64,000 nt of DNA, from contig OZ010600.1 of the NCBI GenBank assembly GCA_963932145.1, positions 51,969,157-52,033,156 on the forward strand, written 5' to 3'. This document shows positions 1 to 43,315 of this stretch, piece after piece. The DNA comes from Acanthosepion lycidas (taxonomy: Eukaryota > Mollusca > Cephalopoda > Sepiida > Sepiidae). The translations under genes and the position numbers were made by a program. Position 1 is the first letter of the stretch, and each line of letters opens with the position of its first letter. Below the pieces are notes generated by a model. It saw only the letters and a list, made by a program, of their open reading frames with translations, did not search any database and was not told the origin of the DNA.

Positions 1-330
1 ATACTTGAAAAACAAGGTGGGTAAAATAAGTAAAGGTTTATTGTAAAAAACCAGTACAATAAGAATAAGGGTAACAGTTATGCACAAGGTCGTTGCAAGT
101 CAATCCAGTAGTGAGTGTTACTATTGGAAGGTTAGTAGTTCTTGCGTAAGTCGTACTCACTAGATCCCAGCTAGTCTCTGTAGTCTGTTGACTTACAGAT
201 ACTTATAGGTAGTTGCTGCGTATAGTGTAGTCACTCATGGGGGTGACAGGATATTCCATTATATCACTTATGATGTACTGTACCTCGTATGGCCCACTGT
301 TCATAAAAGGTGACTCATGCCTGTTCTGAA
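1..330. repeat. LTR-like or other repeat segment
   Basis: Less AT-rich than its surroundings and ending with ATATTCCATTATATCA, a 16-base string found again at the end of a comparable segment at 23105-23400. No coding capacity. Its class is uncertain. Confidence 0.3.
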
Positions 331-1008
331 TATTTGCAATGAAAAACTACTAAAATTAAGGTGAAAAAATAATAATAGTCATTGACTAGACATTTGTAAA
401 CTGGTATATTTCTTTATTATATATTTCACTTTGATGTAAGTAATGATGTGAATTATGTTCTTTTAAAAGATGTGAAATCACTTAAAGTAGATTTCCAATA
501 AGAATTAACATTCACAGACTGCTTTAAATGAATGTCACTGATTGGTAGAGAGTTGTAATCAAGGGAGTCTGTGTAGAACACTCCAATTTTGTGGCAGGCA
601 TTGATTGGTTGCTTCTGGGTAATGAAATATTGGATTTTTAAATTTCTTTGATGTTACTGATTTTTTGGGTGGAGAACTGGTTTGCTAAATCAAATCAAGA
701 GGAGATAATTAGATTAAAGTCACACCAATTAATTGGATGATAATTGGTACTTTAATTACTCTTAATGAAGATTGGTAAAAAAAAAAAAAAAAAAGAAATT
801 AATGAAAAATTTACTTTAGATGCATAATCCATGACTGGATCCTTGCACAACACTTGTTCACACAATCCTTCCATTGAGGTCTGTCTTTTGCTATTTTTTT
901 TTTTTCTGCTATGAGCAAAAGATTTTAATTTTGTCTTTCCAATGCTTCAGAGCTCTACCCCCTGGTCTTGGTGCATTGAAACCTTTTTTTAATTGCTTGA
1001 AATATACT

Positions 1009-1047
<39 letters not shown>

Positions 1048-2969
1048 TATCCATAGGTGGGGGGATAAGAATTGGATTTATTCCTTTCCCAAGGGTATTA
1101 GCATGTAAGTGAATGCAATGAACTTGACTGGAATTTGAACTTGGCTCTCTGGTTCCTTGAATGTGGCTTGGATTGAGGAATTCGAGAGCTGAGTTCAAAT
1201 TCCAGTCAAGTTCATTACATTCATTAATGTGCTAATACCCTTGGACAAGGTATGGATTCAACTCTTCTCCCCCTAGCTATGGATAAATAGTAGGACAGGC
1301 TGGGTTCTATAGTCTTAGGTAGCAACCATTCTAGGAGAAGGAAAACTCTGAATTCAAAAATGAATGTTGCCCTGACAAAGCATATATTATGCAGCTAAGG
1401 AAAGAATCATTCACGTTCTTCTATTGTTGAGAAAATAAATGAGTATTAAATTTCGGGGTTTAGGTGGAGATGATAGAAGTATAGAGTTGAAGTAGACTTT
1501 AGAAAGAAGCACAATCCTAAACCAGAAACAAGGGATAAACCTCTCAATAAAGATTAGCTGGAAAAGGAACTAAAAAAGCTGTCAGAATATTATTTAAATT
1601 CATTCTATGTCTAAGATAACTAATGATTCTTAAGCCAAGGATGACATTTCTCTTTTAATTATAAATATTGATAATTAGCATTTAACTTTCAATATTGAAT
1701 ATGATTATAACAAAAAAATAAATCCAAATGCTGATGACCGATTAATTGGTAAATGCTGATCTGGCTGATTAATCAGTGCATTCCTAAACCAGATTTAGTT
1801 CCAAATAACATTTCATTTGTTGTAATGTCTGTTAAAAGAAATAAAAAAAAAAAAAAAGAAAAAAAAGTCTGGTCTAACTTTCAGTGTTCATATTCAGAAA
1901 ACCCTATCATTTGACAACACTTGGTTCTTGAATACTCAACTTCTCTATTCCCTCCTTTCTTGGTTTATTCATGTCTAAAACACAATGATTGTAAACAATC
2001 TCATTTCACAAGAATCATATTGTATAGTCCCTCACTTACTAATGCATATTGAAATATAACAACAATAACTAGTAATATTAATATTAGCTGTTTCCCTATA
2101 AGGAAAGATTTGGCATCCATTGATTGAGCAGCCAATATTGTTTTCAGTTGAAATTTATGAAATATTTCTCTTAAAACACTTTTTTAGGAAAACAATTTTC
2201 TCAAGTCCAGGTAGGTGTTATTGTTCTTTCAAGTATTTCATGTGGTGTGGAATGTTAACATCTTGATTATGTCATTATTCTCTCTTTGAGTTACATGTGC
2301 TATCTGTTTTAGTTGTTACTGCTGTTGGTAGTCCTCAAGTGATCTGGTTTCTCTTATTTGGCACAGTTCTTTGTGATTCTGTGGCACCAGTTCACAATGT
2401 TCAAAGCAGAATTACCTTCGCTAAGACCCTCAGGCTTTACTCACTCGAAGCCTTTTTTTTTTTTTTTTTTTGAACTATTGACCTTATGAAGTGGTTGTAT
2501 ACAGATGATAGTTCAGATATTTCTGAACTGGTTTGGTTTCATATGAAAATCTCAACCGTAAACACTTTTTTGGCAACTTCATTCACCAAGGAAAGTATTT
2601 GTCCTGCCATTACAGTTGTCTCCAATCACCAAATAAGAGTATATTTAAATTTCACAGTTATGTTGTCACATCCTGCTACAGCAACAACAAAAAAACAACC
2701 TTGACTTAAAATCCAGATCAAGGCTACTGGACATGTTTATAGTTTTCAGGTTGATGTTTTCGTTTTGTAGCAATTGGTGGCGTTTGGTGAAACTACTCGT
2801 GGCACAGCCTATTCTGTGTTCAATTTCTTTTTCTCTATTTAATTTGTTATAGCTGTGGATGATTTGAAAAGCTTTTTATTTTGCTGATGTAAATATTTAA
2901 TGATTGTTGCTTTTCTTTATTAACATTTTCTATTTCTTTTTTTTTTTTTTTTTTTTTTTTTGATTGCAG
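331..2969 (+). other. Intron upstream of SLC38A10 exon a
   Basis: Holds a fold-back SINE fragment (1060-1290), a partial interspersed repeat (1296-1430) and poly-A/T runs (777-794, 1010-1040, 1844-1856, 2452-2471, 2938-2961). No exon with family similarity is visible. Confidence 0.6.
1060..1290. repeat. Fold-back SINE-body repeat
   Basis: Two inverted arms around a centre near 1180. The left arm reads CCCAAGGGTATTAGCATG and the right arm GTGCTAATACCCTTGG. The arms are the downstream body of the 5S-headed SINE, joined head to head. A second element of the same build is at 10600-10845. Confidence 0.6.
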
Positions 2970-33546
<30,577 letters not shown>

Positions 33547-33590
33547 TTTCAAGTTGAACACTGGCTTCAAAAAATTCCACTAAAATGTGA

Positions 33591-33730
33591 TTTGTTTTTT
33601 TTTTTCTTTTCTCTTCTTTTTTCTTCTTTTTTTCTTTTCTCTTCTTCTTTTCTTTTCTCTTCTTCTTTTCTTTTCTCTTCTTTTTTTCTTTTCTTTTCTT
33701 CTTTTCTTTTCTTTTTTTCTTTTCTTTTTT
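33591..33730 (+). repeat. T/C-only tract in SLC38A10 3' UTR
   Basis: About 140 bases of TTTTCTTTTCTCTTC-type repeats directly after the stop codon. Produces spurious Phe-rich and Lys-rich frames. Confidence 0.95.
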
Positions 33731-33903
33731 CAACTGGTTGCCAGTCCACCGAGGATTTTACATGGCAAATTTATTACAATTATGTGCTTATCCCCATCAT
33801 TGTAAATCATTTTATTTTTTTCATTTAATTTTTTTTCAGATGGTTGCCAGTCCACTAAGGATTTTACATGGCAAATTTATCATAGCTATGTGGTTGTTCC
33901 CAA
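33731..33903 (+). repeat. Duplicated 65-base segment in 3' UTR
   Basis: GGTTGCCAGTCCACCGAGG and GGTTGCCAGTCCACTAAGG each start a segment that continues ATTTTACATGGCAAATTTAT. The copies are about 107 bases apart. Confidence 0.85.
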
Positions 33904-34277
33904 CATTTTATATCATTATTTTTTTTTCATTTTAAACATTTTTCTTTTTTTGTTTATTATTTTCTTTTAAATTATTTTTTATTTTCTTTGAAAGCCATCC
34001 ACACTACACCATTTTGGAAGATTGGATTCTGATATTGCAGACTAACGCAGTCTGAGATTTTAATAATTCAACCCTTCCCTCACCCCAAGCTCAACTTTGA
34101 AGACTTGAAGAAGTCATTAGAACGTAAAAGGGGAAGGATTAAGTGGCCGGGAGGGGGGGAAGTTATTGCATTATGACCCTTAGCCTGCATCTTTGGATTT
34201 GACAGCAAGTGATTTGGACCAAGAGAGAAAACATAAATCATCGAAAGCTGTCACCATTTTCATTTCCTGTATAAAAT

Positions 34278-34283
34278 AATAAA
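34278..34283 (+). terminator. Candidate poly(A) signal of SLC38A10
   Basis: A perfect AATAAA, about 730 bases after the stop, followed at about 34302 by a T/G-rich stretch (GGCTTGTTGTGG) as expected of a cleavage site. The AT-rich surroundings make chance hexamers common. Confidence 0.4.
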
Positions 34284-34320
34284 TTGTAAATATTGGATCC
34301 CTTTGGCTTGTTGTGGAAGT

Positions 34321-35560
34321 GCCATTGACATCACAGGATTTGTGGGTCATGTGAAGTAAATTTGTTCATTATTCAGAGTGACTCAAGATTTCCACTGATA
34401 CATCAGTTCATCTTTGTTATGAATACAATTTATTTCTTGATTTCAAGATGGCTATTAATTTTTATACCAGTTATAAAATATGGAAAATTTGGGCTATTTG
34501 ACAAGCCTCCCAACATGAGAATATAAGCTGAAGACCTCTACAGTATATATCAATATATATTCACATTTGTAAGTCATTATAAATACAGTATATTTCTTGA
34601 TTTCAAGATGACTTGGATGTTTTATAGACTGTTAATTTTTATATCAACAATATCCGTTATTAAAAAAAACAAACTACGTTGACTCTATCAGAAGAGCCAT
34701 ATTTGGAGAAAAATATGAAACATTTTGGGTATTTGTCAAGCCTTCCAGCTCAAAAATATGACTTGATGACCTCTGCTAATATTAATAATGATAATAATAC
34801 TTTTCTTTTTCTTCACCAGTAGCACAATTCTTGCACAATGCAATTGTCAGGTGCTGAGTGAGAACTTTTCAGTTTTCAACCAGCACCTGATGATTGCATT
34901 GTTCAATTTAAGAGTTGTTATATTAGTGAAAAGAAAAAGAATGTGTATTTATTATTAATATAAATTATAGTTCTGTTATTGTACATCAAGCACTATTTTA
35001 TTAGCACTAGCACTCAATGTGCAATATTTTATATATATATATATATATATTTCATTTGGAAGTCTCATGATCACATTTATAAGAGGTTCTTAGGTCACAG
35101 GTGTAAATGTTAATTTATGTTTACTGTTATGAAAGTTGAAATGACATCAAAAGATGCAAAAGAATCTTTTTTTCTTTTTTTTTTTTTCTTTCTCTCTTCC
35201 AGTATTAGGTAGGGGTGTCATTTGGGGGCTGTTTTTTTTTTTTTTAGTGCAGTGAATTATCATTTCAAAGACACCTGCCATTAAACAAAAAATGCCGTCA
35301 TTAATCCTTATTGTTTTTTAGCTGAATTAAAATATATGTGAAATGATTTTTGGTACAATTATGCTTTGCAAAATCAGACCAAAAATTAGACATGTTTTTA
35401 TTTCCTTCTTGTTCATTCCCCTCCCCCCTGCAAAGTATGTGAAAATGATTTTATCTTTTGATTACTTGCTAGTAAAGAGGTTGCTATAAATAGAAAACAG
35501 GATCTTTATGTTGAACCGTTTTCTTTTAAGAAATTCACTAACATTATCTTACAAGTAAAT
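34321..35560. other. Downstream of SLC38A10, no recognised gene
   Basis: Contains a small hairpin at 34800-34950 (CAATGCAATTGTCAGGTGCT with CAGCACCTGATGATTGCATT), two copies of CTTGATTTCAAGATG (34436 and 34597), and poly-T runs. May include alternative 3' UTR. Confidence 0.5.
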
Positions 35561-35577
35561 AATTTATGTAACATATT

Positions 35578-35798
35578 GTTACAATTTGCATTATTTACAT
35601 ACAGACTAATATTCTCATCTTTGTTGTTAGGATCATGAACCAATGATTTAACCGATTAGGTTTCCTTTTATCCACTAGCTTACTAGATTAAATTATTGGT
35701 TTAGGAATTTAGTAATTGTGTGTTCAATCCCTGAGCCAAGCAGTAGAGACTTAGACTCAGTGGAAATAGGGTGAGCAATAACTGATAACGGAACAATA

Positions 35799-35831
<33 letters not shown>

Positions 35832-36050
35832 ATGAGATATTGTGAGACATGGGTAGTGGAACAAGGACAATCTACTCACATATTTTAAATAAAGTGGTCA
35901 GTTTAAAATTCTCTCAAGGTTAGCCAGATCAACAAGCACCTGAAAAAGGTCGGAGCTTCAAAATGTTGTAATAATAACAATAAAGATAAGGACATTAGTC
36001 TGAACATAAATACTGATAACTTTGCATCCCAGAAATTCAGAAAGATATTT
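35578..36050. repeat. Fold-back family copy
   Basis: ACAGACTAATATTCTCATCT at the left pairs with ATAAGGACATTAGTCTGAAC on the right. The inside includes a poly-A run (35802-35830). Confidence 0.6.
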
Positions 36051-36204
36051 CTACTAGTTCCAATTAACCAATTCATGGTGACTTGGTGACTTCATGTTGG
36101 TATGGTTTATTCTAATTATTTATGCGGCTTTAGTGCGTTAAGTATTTAAGTAGTTTTAATGTTGTTTTTTTTTTTTTTTTTTTTTTTTTTTCAAGTTTCT
36201 TCAT

Positions 36205-37240
36205 AATTCCCACATGCTGATAACAATGATTGTCTTGGAGCAGCTGACGAGATAATTAGCCAATATGACATGGTGCAAAAATATCTCTTTCTCAAAAATA
36301 TAAAATACTCTTTTTGTAAAATATAAAAATACAAAAGGTTAATTTTCAATAATGTCTCAAAAAATAATCTTTGAATTAAACTTTTATAGTGAAAAAAAAA
36401 GTCTTTAAAAAAATTGTCTGCATAGTTTCCAATTTCTAACTTTAATTTCTTGAAAAGATGAAAAACTTATTGTGGAAATAAATCTTTTAAAAACGAATTA
36501 TCTGCATTATTTCTAATTTTTAATTTTTTTTTTTTTTTTTTTTTTTTTGGCCAAGCTATATATTAGGTTGGTGCAAAAATAATGACGTAATAATGTCGTT
36601 TTTTGACGTTACGTCAAAAAACGACATTATTACGTCATTATTTTTGCACCAACCTAATAAAATTTAATCTCTACAAGTCTTCTCTAACTAAAAAAAATAT
36701 TATTTATACAGCTTTAGTGGTTATAGATTGATAAGTATTTTTTTTTTTTTTTTTTTCAAATATCTTTTTGAATATATGAAACTTTTATAGTGAAAAAATT
36801 ATTTGTATTGATTACAATTTCTAATTTTTATTTTTTTTTATTTTTTTATTTCAAGTTCTATGAAATTTAATCTCTACAATTTTCATTAAGAAAAAGATGT
36901 TCCCTAGCAATTAGTCTTCTTGTTAGCATCTCCAGCTTTATTGTTAATGTAGAGCTGGTGGATGATGTCTTTTAACCATTTGAAAGCAGTTGGCAAGATA
37001 TCTCACAAGAAATTTATCTTGCATCGTCTTAGACTGAAATAATAAAGATTAAGGATAATTCACTCAATGTTGATAACAATGATTATCTTGGAGTGGCTGA
37101 TGAGATTATTTAGCAAATATAACATGATACAGAAGTAAGTCTGTCTCAAAGGATTAAGAACCTTACAAAATATAAAATATAGAAAATTAATTTTCGATAA
37201 TGTCTCATTCAAAAAGTAATCTTCGAATTAAAGCATTGAT
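36205..37240 (+). repeat. Direct duplication of about 180 bases
   Basis: 36205-36390 and 37065-37240 share TGATAACAATGATTGTCTTG/TGATAACAATGATTATCTTG, then a CAAATATAACATGATAC-like stretch and AATTTTC(A/G)ATAATGTCTCA. They lie about 860 bases apart. Confidence 0.7.
36563..36657. mobile_element. MADE1-like palindromic mariner MITE 5
   Basis: 95 bases, an almost perfect palindrome with both ends intact and TA on each side. The centre is TGACGTTACGTCA. Confidence 0.88.
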
Positions 37241-37491
37241 TTATTACAACTGTACCCGAATGATTCAGAAAAGGCAGTGATTCACGGACTTGTTTAATAA
37301 TACTGAAATAACCAGGCAGAGAGCTGCCTAAATAATTGCATTCACCATTAATATCTTATGTACTCTATATCAATAGACCAATCTTGAATTGCAGTCTAGG
37401 AGTTATATGGTCAATGACACTTGTGATCATAGAACAACTGTAGAAAAGGAAGGTGATGAAAAGATTTTTCTCGTTCTCAAACTTGCAATAT

Positions 37492-38148
37492 AATAAATTA
37501 TTGGCAATCTTGGACCTTTGTGCCTGTAAAAAACGGAGTGTCAAAAGAACGGTTTTTCCCTTGACACTTCTATTATTTTAACTACCTTCACTCCTCAGCA
37601 ATGTTACTGTTAGAAAAAGCGATGATTAGAATTGTAATAAAACCTAAACTTTATGAAAGTGAATTCATATATTTTTTTGTCCTTGAGAATTTACAACAAA
37701 AATATTAAGCATTATTTATTAGAGTACAAGAATAATTATATATTCACAACATTCTTGAAAAAATTAATACAATTAGAATTACAATGCAATATTTATCATT
37801 TACCAATTTATAAAGAAATAAGTATGAAAACAATTTTTTATTCATAAATTTATAAATATTTACTAAATTATTAAAAAATATGAATCAACCCTAAGGGAAT
37901 CCTTATTATTTACCATTTTATAAAGTTTGAATCAATTGGCAATTAGCCCATGGTTTGCCAACTATTCCAGTAAACAGTCTTATCATAAGTTTAGTTTTTG
38001 TTACAATTCTGATCATCACTTTTTATAACAATAAATGTTGCTGACGAGTAACGGTAATTAAAATAATAGTAATGTCAAAAGAAAAAGTGTTCTTTTAACA
38101 CTCTATTTTTTTTGTGGGCACAAAGGTTTGAGTTTGCCAAATTATTAA
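37492..38148. repeat. Fold-back element with about 160-base arms
   Basis: GGACCTTTGTGCCTGTAAAA at the left pairs with TTTTGTGGGCACAAAGGTTT at the right. Arms about 37492-37652 and 37988-38148, loop about 335 bases. Half of it recurs at 9430-9720. Confidence 0.75.
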
Positions 38149-38229
38149 TGTAAACATAAAATTAGATAAAAGCGGACAATGGCTGGGGTCCCATTTTAGT
38201 CACAAACTGCATTCTCAAAAAATCAGAAA

Positions 38230-38264
<35 letters not shown>

Positions 38265-39235
38265 CAGATGAAGATGTTGAGCACTTATATCCATACATAG
38301 CTTTTAGGCTACAGCTGACCAGTTACCAATTTTTGTAATATGAGTAATAATTATGGAACATAAATTGAGAAATAATCCTGAAAATATTTATAGAATATTA
38401 ATTTGGATAATTTAAATAGAAAAACTTTAATATAGAAATTAAAACAAATCACTTATGAAATTTTTGGAACTGAAGAGATTTATTTATTAACCAATAATTT
38501 CAAAATAAAGAACATTTAACTGAAATGAAAAAATAAGAAAAAAAAAAAAAAATTCTGGCTTATAGTCCATGATTGTGCAGCTGACTTTGCAAACCAGCCT
38601 CACTCCTGCATATCTTGTTTTATATATGATACACAAAAGACTTTTGTGGAGACTTGCAAGTGACTTTCTCCTTGTACACTCTCATGTGCGGCTTAAGCCT
38701 GGTGGCAGATTTACAAATTTTATTATTAAACTGACATGAGTACCTTACAGATCTGTCAGGAAGTACATCCACATAACCAGCATTGGTCTGTCGATTTTTA
38801 TGTGATCTTCAATGACTAGAAAATCTAGCACAAGATAGAACGACCTTTCTGCAGAAGTTACATAGAAGCTCAGATTGAATATCTTCTGCGATTGAGTCTA
38901 CATTTCCAAAGATCTCTTTTCAACTTCAAATGCTCAACCCTTTTGAATATATATATATATATATATATATTAAAAAAGTAAAACATTTTCTCTTAAAGAA
39001 AATAATATGCTTATTATTTCCATACTATGTTATGGATGATGAATGTATATTTTAGATTAATTAAAAGTTTAGAATCTTTGATATATACATTATTTGAATT
39101 TTCTTGCTTCCTCCCTATTGCTGTTTTGAAAGTATAAGAATGTATAACTGTTAACAGTGAATGTATATATAATGTTAGTGTATTCAAAGATATATCTGGC
39201 TAATTTTTTATGTTAAATGTGAATGAAAATATATA

Positions 39236-39784
39236 TTATTAATTAAAGAATATCAAACACTTAAAATCCTAAAGGTAATATTTTTTATTTCATGATAGCT
39301 CTAAAAAAGCAGCTCTCAATCTTCAAGACCTACAAACAAATCACAAATGAAATGGAAAAAAAATATACTCTGGGTTAAAATCAAGAGATATTGCTATCTT
39401 ATTTAGAGAGTGGGCAAAGACAGAGAGTGTTGACCTATTTTGATATACTGACCTCATTATGTTGTTTGAGGATTTGGCCGTTGACAGAACTATCCGGGAT
39501 TGTTTCCAATTAATACTGAACTAACTACACTTTAAGCCCTTCCACCATCTTCAAATAAAATACTGAGGTCAGTATGTCAAAATAGGTCAATACTCTCTGC
39601 CTTTTCCCACTCTCTAAATAAGATAACAATATCTCTTGTTTTGAACCTGGAATATTTTTTCCATTTCATTTGGGATTTGTTTGTAGGTCTTGAAGATTGA
39701 CAGCTGCTTCTCTTTTAAGAGCTCTCATGAAATAAAAATTATTACTAATGGGATTTTTAGTGTTTGATATTCTTTAATTAATAA
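39236..39784. repeat. Long inverted repeat, about 221-base arms
   Basis: Arms 39236-39456 and 39563-39784 are highly similar in inverse orientation (GACCTATTTTGATATACTGA with TCAGTATGTCAAAATAGGTC), loop 106 bases. Ends ATTAATTAAAGAATATC. Confidence 0.85.
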
Positions 39785-40945
39785 TAATTTTGCTCTGTCT
39801 TTTGACATAGAGCTCTCCCTGAATCTATATCCTGGAAATTCCATAAGGATTACATTTTGTAAAATTTTGTATGGGACTGCATTTCAGAAAATGTTTTAAC
39901 TTGAAATTTTTTTTTTTTTAATTAAAGCTAAGGTGTATAAGTTATGTATAATTATGAATTGAATGCACAACAAGAAGTATATTAGATTGCAAATAGTATG
40001 ATGGAGTTTTCTTTTATAAATTATATTTTGCACTTAAAAATATAATGCAGAGTTAATTTTTGGAAGCATTCAAGCTGTGTGTGTATTATCATGGCAACTT
40101 CTTTTAATAAGAGTAAATTTTTTTTAAATTCAAAGATTCTGATAATAATGAATAAATTTATCCTAAATACAGTGTATTTTTTTTTAAAGATTTACATTTT
40201 ATTTAACTTTTATTTCTGCAATGATGGAAGTATTTTCTAACTGTTTTCATAAAAGATGACTTGTTACAATAATTGTTATGGAATCTGATATTTTCTGTAA
40301 AAAATACCAAAAATCAACTTTGGATATTTTTTTTTTTTTTTTATATGCAAAAAATACTAACCTCCATTTTAATGAATACATTCAAATAGTTTTTTGATAA
40401 ACTGTGGATCAAAGGAGAACTTAAGAATAACAAAGGTATTCTAATCTTAATATTTATCAGAGGAGATGACAAAAATTTGCAAGATTTGTTCAGTGTTTTG
40501 CAGCATTCCAGTCAAAATAATGAATTACTTTAAATCCTCTTAAGTCCAGAATACAATAGGAGGTTGGAAAATTTTTCTTAGCCAATGCATTTCATCCTCT
40601 GATGGACATTATAAAGGCAAATGTAAGGATTTTATTTTGCAATGAGTATTTATAAACAAAAGTAAAAATCTTGTTAATTTTTGTAAAATTTTTAAACTTA
40701 AGAATGCTCATAGATATACTTCAATCTGATGGAAAGTCAAGGTAAACTATGGACAATACAAAGTGATGTAATTTAATGTCAAATAAACAAAAGTAAGTAA
40801 ATGTTGTTATAGACGATGTCGGATTTTTTTTTTTTTTATAATTATTTATTTTATTGTATTTTAAGAAATTAATCTATGTATTTATATATTTTAATAATGT
40901 GTTTTGAATTGAACAGTTTTCTTTTAATTTTTGGAAATTCTTATA

Positions 40946-40979
<34 letters not shown>

Positions 40980-40986
40980 TGAGAAT

Positions 40987-41024
<38 letters not shown>

Positions 41025-41672
41025 ACTACATTTCAACCAATTTAAGTGTTCAATTGACCATTTGAGGAAGGCAAGAGAATGGATTGGGGAAAAACCTTGT
41101 GGTACCGACAAACAATGGGATCAATAGTCTAAACAACATCTTGAATTTACAGAATGTATTCTTTTATGCATTTTCATGTTTGCATCAGTATAGGATCAAG
41201 TGACAGCAAGTCTCTTCAAATCTCCTGTACCTTCCTCAGTATTCTGGCCAAATTTAGCATTATCATTATCTTGATAGGCCCGTCACTTCCTTGAAATTCT
41301 ATATTCTAGTGTTTTCAGTATATTATTTCAAATCCGCCAGTTAGTATGAACATTAAACCAACTGTTTTTTTTTTTTTTAACTTCAGTCAGTCTATAGTCC
41401 AGAATTTTTTTTCCAACCTAATAAAGTGTTGTCTTATTAATGGCTGAAATCATTTATGTTAGCAACAGTAAGAATGAGAGTAATTGCTTGAGCAACTTAT
41501 TGGAATGATAATGACCCATCTTGGAATTCTAGATGGAATAGCATTCATCTTTTAATCTTTCCTGCAACTCATCAATTTCTTACAGAGTTTTAAGTGCCTG
41601 AAAATTCTCATTTCTGTATTGAAAATTAAATCAATTTCCTAAGTATTAGTGCTTTCTTTACATTTTCTGTTA
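39785..41672. other. Intergenic, no recognised gene
   Basis: AT-rich DNA with poly-T runs (40329-40342, 40827-40839, 40991-41021) and an AT run at 40951-40978. Nothing else supportable. Confidence 0.55.
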
Positions 41673-41791
41673 TTAGGTTGGTGCAAAAATAATGACGTAA
41701 TAATGTCGTTTTTTGACGTATTTTTTAACGTCAAAAAACGACATTATTTTTGTTGCACCATTATGACATTATTATTTTTGCACCAACCTAA
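41673..41791. mobile_element. MADE1-like palindromic mariner MITE 6 (expanded)
   Basis: 119 bases, both ends intact with TA. The right arm carries an extra partial copy (TTTTTGTTGCACCATTATGA), making it longer than the 80- and 95-base forms. Confidence 0.83.
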
Positions 41792-42487
41792 TATTTTTGA
41801 AAGCTGGAGGTTCTATGTTCTTTGCTGAGTCAATAAAACTAATTAAATCAACAGAAAATCTTCAGTTTTATGCCTTAGATTTCCAACAGTTAATTCAATA
41901 TTTACAATATCCACATAACATTAAACTTTTGTTTGTTTGGAGTGGGAGATAAATTGTTTGGTTGCATCAAAACAATTTTTTAATTTGTATTGCTGGATAT
42001 TTAAAATTAAAACAAAACAAAAAAAAATCTGACTTGTCAGTCTTCTAGTGTAAAAATTTGTGTTTCCTCCATGAACAAAAATATTGACATTTTGGTTTCA
42101 AACTAACTTGTCAGTTTAGTGTCTGCATACATTAAAGATGTCATTTCTCATCAGCAATCTTAATAAAAAACAGCACAGTTGTTAGAAATAACTCTTAAGT
42201 ATTAAATCCTGGAAGTTAAGTGATTGAATTCAAACTTGTTTTGCAAAGAAATAAATTGAAGTGTGTAAAATTCATAACTCCTAAAATAAAATAAAAACCA
42301 GAAATTGAAAATTATAAAAATACCAATAAGTATTGGAGAAAATACAATGAGCAGAATTCCGAGGCCAGGTGATATTTAGTGTATGCAAAGTTTTGTAACA
42401 AAATAGTTTTCACCTGCATATTTGGCCTTTAGTTTCAAGGTGGGGGAGTGTTGAGCACTTTTACACACACACTTTCTGTTCTTCATT

Positions 42488-42722
42488 ATTTTCCTTTGTT
42501 TTCTTTCTTTTTCTCTTTCTTTATTTTTACATCTTTTTTCACTTTTTTCTTTTTCTCTTTTTTCAATTTTTTCTTTTTCTCGTTTTTCAATTTTCTCTTT
42601 TTTCACTTTTTTTCTTTTTTCTTTTTTCCTTTCCTTTTTCTTATCCCCCTTTTTTCTATTTTTTCCTTTTTTTTTCTTTTTTTTTCCCTCTTTTTTCTCT
42701 TTTTTTCCCCCTTTTTTCATTA
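42488..42722. repeat. Degenerate T/C tract
   Basis: About 235 bases of TTTTTC and TTTTTTC repeats. The Lys-rich frame on the - strand is an artefact. Confidence 0.9.
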
Positions 42723-43039
42723 TAAAAAAGAGAAAAAAAATCTCTTGCTGTTTTGTAATTTCAAACCCAATGCTGCAGAAATTTTATGTAGCAAAGTAAT
42801 TTTTTATACCTTGATTTCAGCCACTGTACCCTTAAGGTCTTCTTCGGGTGTCTGTAATATTCAGTAACATGCAGGGAATATTTAATGAAGCCCTTTTTGA
42901 TATACTACTTTTTTTTTTTTATTTACTAAAGATAGCAGACTTTTCCTTGTATTGCCTTACTGCTTTGTTCATGGAATGAAATAAGTCTTCTGTTCACCTT
43001 TCCCTCGGAGGTTTCCATATATGACAATATGGAAAACTC

Positions 43040-43315
43040 AGCTATACTGCTTGATAACTATCTACACTATTTACATTATTCAGACTGTTGTCATCATATC
43101 AATTGTCATATTCACAATGTTTCGGCCATTGTATGCTCCAGCCTTCTTCAGGTGATATTTCTTGGAATTTAAAACTGAAACCCTTTTAGGAAGAAATATC
43201 ACTTGAAGAAGGCTGGAGCATACAACAGGCAAAATGTTGTGAATATGGCAATAAAAATGAGGGCAACAAGTCAAAGAATGTAAATAGCTACAATTCCTCA
43301 TTTTAGAAATATAGA
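43040..43315. repeat. Fold-back family copy
   Basis: CTCCAGCCTTCTTCAGGTGA on the left pairs with CACTTGAAGAAGGCTGGAGC on the right; outer CTATTTACATT and AATGTAAATAG. About 275 bases. Confidence 0.8.

Larger units (their letters stand above)
33547..34320 (+). other. Probable SLC38A10 3' untranslated region
   Basis: Directly follows the stop codon. It starts with a T/C-only tract (33591-33730) and then two copies of a roughly 65-base segment (33731-33795 and 33840-33903). A candidate AATAAA lies at 34278-34283 with a GT-rich stretch 20-35 bases further on. Other AATAAA-like hexamers follow, so the true end may be further downstream. Confidence 0.45.

Noticed and set aside
42376..42867. Lys-rich (-) and Phe-rich (+) frames
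   Set aside because: Translation of a degenerate T/C tract.
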